A DNA stretch of 8,103 bases, taken from contig NZ_CAKTYH010000089.1 of assembly GCF_934632265.1 (NCBI RefSeq), positions 1 through 8,103 of the forward strand, written 5' to 3'. The stretch comes from an uncultured Senegalimassilia sp. (GTDB lineage: Bacteria > Actinomycetota > Coriobacteriia > Coriobacteriales > Eggerthellaceae). Under the pieces are notes generated by a model. It searched no databases. It worked only from the letters and a program-made list of their open reading frames with translations, and had not been told where the DNA came from. Position numbers and translations under genes: made by a program. Below, piece by piece: positions 5,729-8,103 of this stretch (position 1 is the stretch's first letter; each line of letters begins with the position of its first letter).

Positions 5729-7483
5729 TTCGCCTCGTTCAAGAAGAAGTACTTCCTTTCGGACAAGGGCATGTCCGGCGTGAAGCGCGGCGTGTTCTGG
5801 ACGTGCGTCACGAACCTGGTCACCATGGCCGGCATGGCGTTTCTGTTCCTGGTGATGGACGGGTTCGTGAAGCACCTGATCGAAGGCGCCGACCTGCCTG
5901 CCGCGGCGCCGTTCGCCATAGGGCTTGCGGTGTTCTTCGCGGCGCTGCTGCTGTCCAATTGGCAGCAGTACTATTACTCCTACTGCATCTACTACGAGGA
6001 ATGCGGCAATCAGCGCATCGAGATCGCCGAGCGCCTGCGCAAACTGCCGCTTTCGTTCTTCGGTCGGCGCGATCTGGCCGATTTGACCGAAACCATCATG
6101 GGCGACGTACAGGCCATGGAGCACGCTTACAGCCATGTGCTCGGCGAGCTGTGGGGCGCCGTGATCTCGACGTCCATCGTGTTCGTGGGCTCGCTGTTCT
6201 TCTGCTGGCAGCTTTCGATCGCGGCGTTTTGGAGCGTTCCGGTGGCTTTTGCCCTGCTGTTCGCCACGCGCAAGCCGATGAAGCCGGTGTTTGAGCGCAA
6301 TAGGATGGCGAAGCTGAAGGTGACGCAGGGCATCCAGGAGACGCTCGACTGCGTGCGCGAGATCCGTGCCACCAATCAGGAGCGGCACTACCTGGCGGGC
6401 CTGAACGCCACGATCGACGCCACCGAGCGCGAATGCGCGAAGGGCGAGCTGACCAACGGCCTGCTGGTGAACACGGCGTACGCGATTCTGCGCCTGGGCA
6501 TCGCCACCACGCTCATCGCGGGCGCGGCCCTTATCGCCGCGGGCCAGATCGACTTCATGGTCATGTTCGCGTACCTGCTGGTGATCTCGCGCATCTACGC
6601 CCCGTTCGACCAGGCGCTCGCGCTGGTCAGCGAGCTGTTCGCCTCCGAGACGTCGGCGGCGCGCATGCGCTCGATCATGGAGGAGCCCATGGCATCGAGC
6701 ACGGCCGAGTTCGCGCCAGCGGGCCACGACATCGAGTTCGACCACGTGGCGTTCTCCTACGGCGCCGGCGACGACGGTCGAGCAGGGGAGCGCGTGCTGG
6801 CCGACGTGAGCTTCACGGCGCGGGAAGGCCAGGTGACGGCGCTGGTGGGGCCGTCGGGCTCGGGCAAGTCCACCTGCGCGCGCCTGGCCGCGCGGTTCTG
6901 GGACGCCACGGGCGGCACGGTGCGCGTGGGCGGCGTCGACGTGTCCACGGTGGATCCCGAAACGCTGCTGCGCGATTATGCCATCGTGTTCCAGGACGTG
7001 CTGCTGTTCGACGACACGGTGATGGGCAACATCCGCCTTGGCCGCCGCGACGCCACCGACGCCGAGGTGCTGGCCGCCGCGCGGGCTGCGAACTGCGACG
7101 AGTTCGTCAGCCGCATGCCGCAGGGCTACGACACGAAGATCGGCGAGAACGGCTCCAAGCTCTCCGGCGGCGAGCGCCAGCGCATCTCGATCGCCCGCGC
7201 GCTGTTGAAGAACGCGCCCATCGTACTGCTCGACGAGGCGACCGCATCGCTTGATGTGGAGAACGAAACCAAGGTGCAATCGGCTCTCTCAAGGCTGCTA
7301 GCAGGCAAAACGGTCATCGTGATCGCGCACCGCATGCGCACAGTCGAAGCCGCTGACAAAGTAGTGGTCCTCAAAGACGGCCAAGTAGCCGAACAAGGAT
7401 CGCCCGAGCACCTGAAAGCCGCCGACGGCCAATTCGCCCGAATGATAGCCCTACAAAAAGAAACCGAAACCTGGCAACTGTAA
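5723..7483 (+). CDS. ABC half-transporter 2: membrane domain fused to ATPase (exporter fold)
   Basis: A 586-residue partner to the preceding half-transporter, with six predicted membrane helices in about 25-310 and an ATPase from about 330. Motifs are intact: Walker A GPSGSGKST (376-384), Q-loop glutamine 424, signature LSGGERQR (480-487), Walker B VLLDE with D504 and E505, a canonical SLD D-loop, and H-loop H536. Both ATP sites of a heterodimer would therefore carry catalytic glutamates, unlike degenerate-site exporters. The membrane domain carries CVREIRATNQERHYLAGL near the usual coupling-helix region. The last roughly 75 codons (from about 7260) use many A-ending codons (GAA, CAA, AAA, GTA, CTA, ATA, GGA) that are rare earlier in the gene, although motifs and frame continue normally. 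A strong hairpin follows the stop, so the operon probably ends here. Confidence 0.93.
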   Translation: MMFASFKKKYFLSDKGMSGVKRGVFWTCVTNLVTMAGMAFLFLVMDGFVKHLIEGADLPAAAPFAIGLAVFFAALLLSNWQQYYYSYCIYYEECGNQRIEIAERLRKLPLSFFGRRDLADLTETIMGDVQAMEHAYSHVLGELWGAVISTSIVFVGSLFFCWQLSIAAFWSVPVAFALLFATRKPMKPVFERNRMAKLKVTQGIQETLDCVREIRATNQERHYLAGLNATIDATERECAKGELTNGLLVNTAYAILRLGIATTLIAGAALIAAGQIDFMVMFAYLLVISRIYAPFDQALALVSELFASETSAARMRSIMEEPMASSTAEFAPAGHDIEFDHVAFSYGAGDDGRAGERVLADVSFTAREGQVTALVGPSGSGKSTCARLAARFWDATGGTVRVGGVDVSTVDPETLLRDYAIVFQDVLLFDDTVMGNIRLGRRDATDAEVLAAARAANCDEFVSRMPQGYDTKIGENGSKLSGGERQRISIARALLKNAPIVLLDEATASLDVENETKVQSALSRLLAGKTVIVIAHRMRTVEAADKVVVLKDGQVAEQGSPEHLKAADGQFARMIALQKETETWQL

Positions 7484-7488
7484 TCCAA

Positions 7489-7522
7489 GAAGCGGCGGGG
7501 TAAGCCCCGCCGCTGCCGCTTC
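7489..7522 (+). terminator. Probable terminator of the ABC transporter operon
   Basis: AGCGGCGGGG (7491-7500) and CCCCGCCGCT (7505-7514) form a perfect 10-bp stem with a TAAG loop, 7 nt after the stop codon. A competing pairing of GAAGCGGC (7489-7496) with GCCGCTTC (7515-7522) is also possible. The downstream tract TTCTCGT is only moderately T-rich, so termination may be less efficient than at a classic intrinsic site, but the position and stem strength are convincing. Confidence 0.7.
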
Positions 7523-7527
7523 TCGTG

Positions 7528-7557
7528 TGAACAGGGGACGGAGGTGCGTTCATGCGG
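7528..7557 (+). repeat. Dispersed 30-bp repeat, copy 2
   Basis: Same orientation as copy 1 at 2543, with two mismatches in 30 bases. TGAAC (7528-7532) and GTTCA (7548-7552) are the palindromic ends. A second GGGGACGG unit follows at 7556-7563, 22 nt after the first at 7534-7541, and runs directly into the stop codon of the DUF2442 gene. The element thus sits between the ABC operon terminator and the end of a convergent gene, a typical place for a REP-like element. No transposase is nearby. Confidence 0.7.
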
Positions 7558-7563
7558 GGACGG

Positions 7564-8001
7564 TTAAGCGCTTATGGGGTCGCCGTACTCTCGCGACATT
7601 GCGCTGCGGTTGACCACCCATTGCTTCCCGAACTTGCGAGCGTCAACTCCTGGGACGATCTTTCCGTACGCGATGGCCTTGCGCAGCGTCGACTCGCTCA
7701 GACCCCACAGCTCGCTTGCATCGGAGAACGACATAAGCCCATCGAAGGGAGTCACGACTTCCGTGCCCTCCTCCCAAAGCTCGTCGCAGGAGAGGTCGAG
7801 GTCGTCATTCCAGATGATGCCGTAACCGCCCTGGTCGACAGCCACGCTGCCGAAGAGAGCCTCGTCCTCTAAAGCCTTGAAAGCGACAAAACGCTGCTCG
7901 AGGGGCCTGACGTCGTAAATCTTTGTGGTGCCGTTTGCGAACTGCACGCTCAGCTTCATATCGGGAAGAGCCGATACATCCTTAACCTTATGGAACTTCA
8001 T
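7564..8001 (-). CDS. DUF2442 domain protein with C-terminal helix-turn-helix
   Basis: A 145-residue soluble protein. Residues about 5-82 look like DUF2442 (KLSVQFANGTTKIYDVRPL, then ALFGSVAVDQGGYGIIWNDDLDLSCDELW), a small domain of unknown function. Residues about 91-137 form a compact helix-turn-helix like those in excisionase/MerR-type DNA binders: SFSDASELWGLSESTLRKAIAYGKI, followed by ARKFGKQWVVNRSAMSREYG. From general knowledge, DUF2442 proteins are often encoded beside DUF4160 or other small putative toxin-antitoxin partners, so a regulatory or antitoxin role is possible but unproved. The start at 8001 has an excellent AAGGAGGT site (8007-8014) 6 nt upstream. The gene converges on the ABC operon and its stop codon abuts the 30-bp repeat. 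A partner, if any, would lie beyond 8103. Confidence 0.8.
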   Translation of the reverse strand: MKFHKVKDVSALPDMKLSVQFANGTTKIYDVRPLEQRFVAFKALEDEALFGSVAVDQGGYGIIWNDDLDLSCDELWEEGTEVVTPFDGLMSFSDASELWGLSESTLRKAIAYGKIVPGVDARKFGKQWVVNRSAMSREYGDPISA

Positions 8002-8060
8002 GGCATACCTCCTTAATCGAGAGGATCGTGAGCGTCAAAACAAGCGCGTAGAACGATAAA

Positions 8061-8103
8061 CCTCTCGGAGTTTTCCCGTTTCGGTTGAGAGAACTCCGAG
8101 AGG
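8061..8103 (-). terminator. 12-bp perfect inverted repeat at window edge, possible minus-strand terminator
   Basis: CCTCTCGGAGTT (8061-8072) and AACTCCGAGAGG (8092-8103) are exact reverse complements around a 19-nt loop. The repeat may extend past the window. On the minus strand the stem is followed by TTTATCGTTC, a weak T-tract, so it could terminate a minus-strand gene located beyond 8103. The plus-strand side cannot be judged. It lies about 60 bp upstream of the DUF2442 gene, so an operator or mobile-element end is an alternative. Confidence 0.45.

Noticed and set aside
5651..7279. 542-codon open frame on the minus strand opposite ABC half-transporter 2
   Set aside because: Long antisense frames are expected where third positions are nearly all G/C. 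The translation is low-complexity Arg/His/Ala-rich and carries no recognisable motif.

Overview
High-GC bacterial DNA with strongly G/C-ending codons and good Shine-Dalgarno sites. Gene content and style fit a gut actinobacterium of the Coriobacteriia (Eggerthella/Gordonibacter type). That assignment is an impression from composition and protein style and was not tested. No rRNA, tRNA, CRISPR array or intact insertion sequence is visible.

Layout: (1) 2-1522, minus strand: a SulP-family anion permease with a C-terminal STAS domain, cut at its C-terminus by the window edge. (2) 1523-1822: intergenic, no convincing gene. (3) 1823-2545: a remnant type IV toxin-antitoxin locus. An AbiEi-like antitoxin gene (1860-2507) starts at the edge of a perfect 16-bp inverted repeat that also holds a promoter. 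It overlaps by ATGA a second reading frame that looks like the first 13 codons of an AbiEii toxin, which then runs into a dispersed repeat and stops. (4) 2543-2572 and 7528-7557: two direct copies of a 30-bp repeat (28/30 identical) bracketing about 5 kb. (5) 2676-3662, minus strand: an AraC-family regulator, divergent from (6) 3831-7483, plus strand: two overlapping genes for exporter-fold ABC half-transporters, both with complete ATPase motifs, probably forming one heterodimer. The divergent spacer has a 6+6 palindrome exactly between the -35 and -10 of the likely regulator promoter. A strong hairpin follows the operon. (7) 7564-8001, minus strand: a small DUF2442 plus helix-turn-helix protein. 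(8) 8061-8103: a 12-bp perfect inverted repeat at the window edge, probably a terminator for a minus-strand gene beyond it.

How the genes work together: the AraC regulator and ABC pair form a typical regulator-plus-transporter module. The arrangement, and the D-loop of the first ATPase, recall the YbtA/YbtPQ and IrtAB siderophore systems, but the substrate cannot be read from sequence. The abiE remnant suggests a defence or addiction locus that has lost its toxin and kept an antitoxin with an apparently intact autoregulatory site. The best second-look items are the orphan antitoxin with its palindromic, apparently leaderless promoter, the repeat that ends the toxin frame, and the operator-like palindrome in the divergent region.
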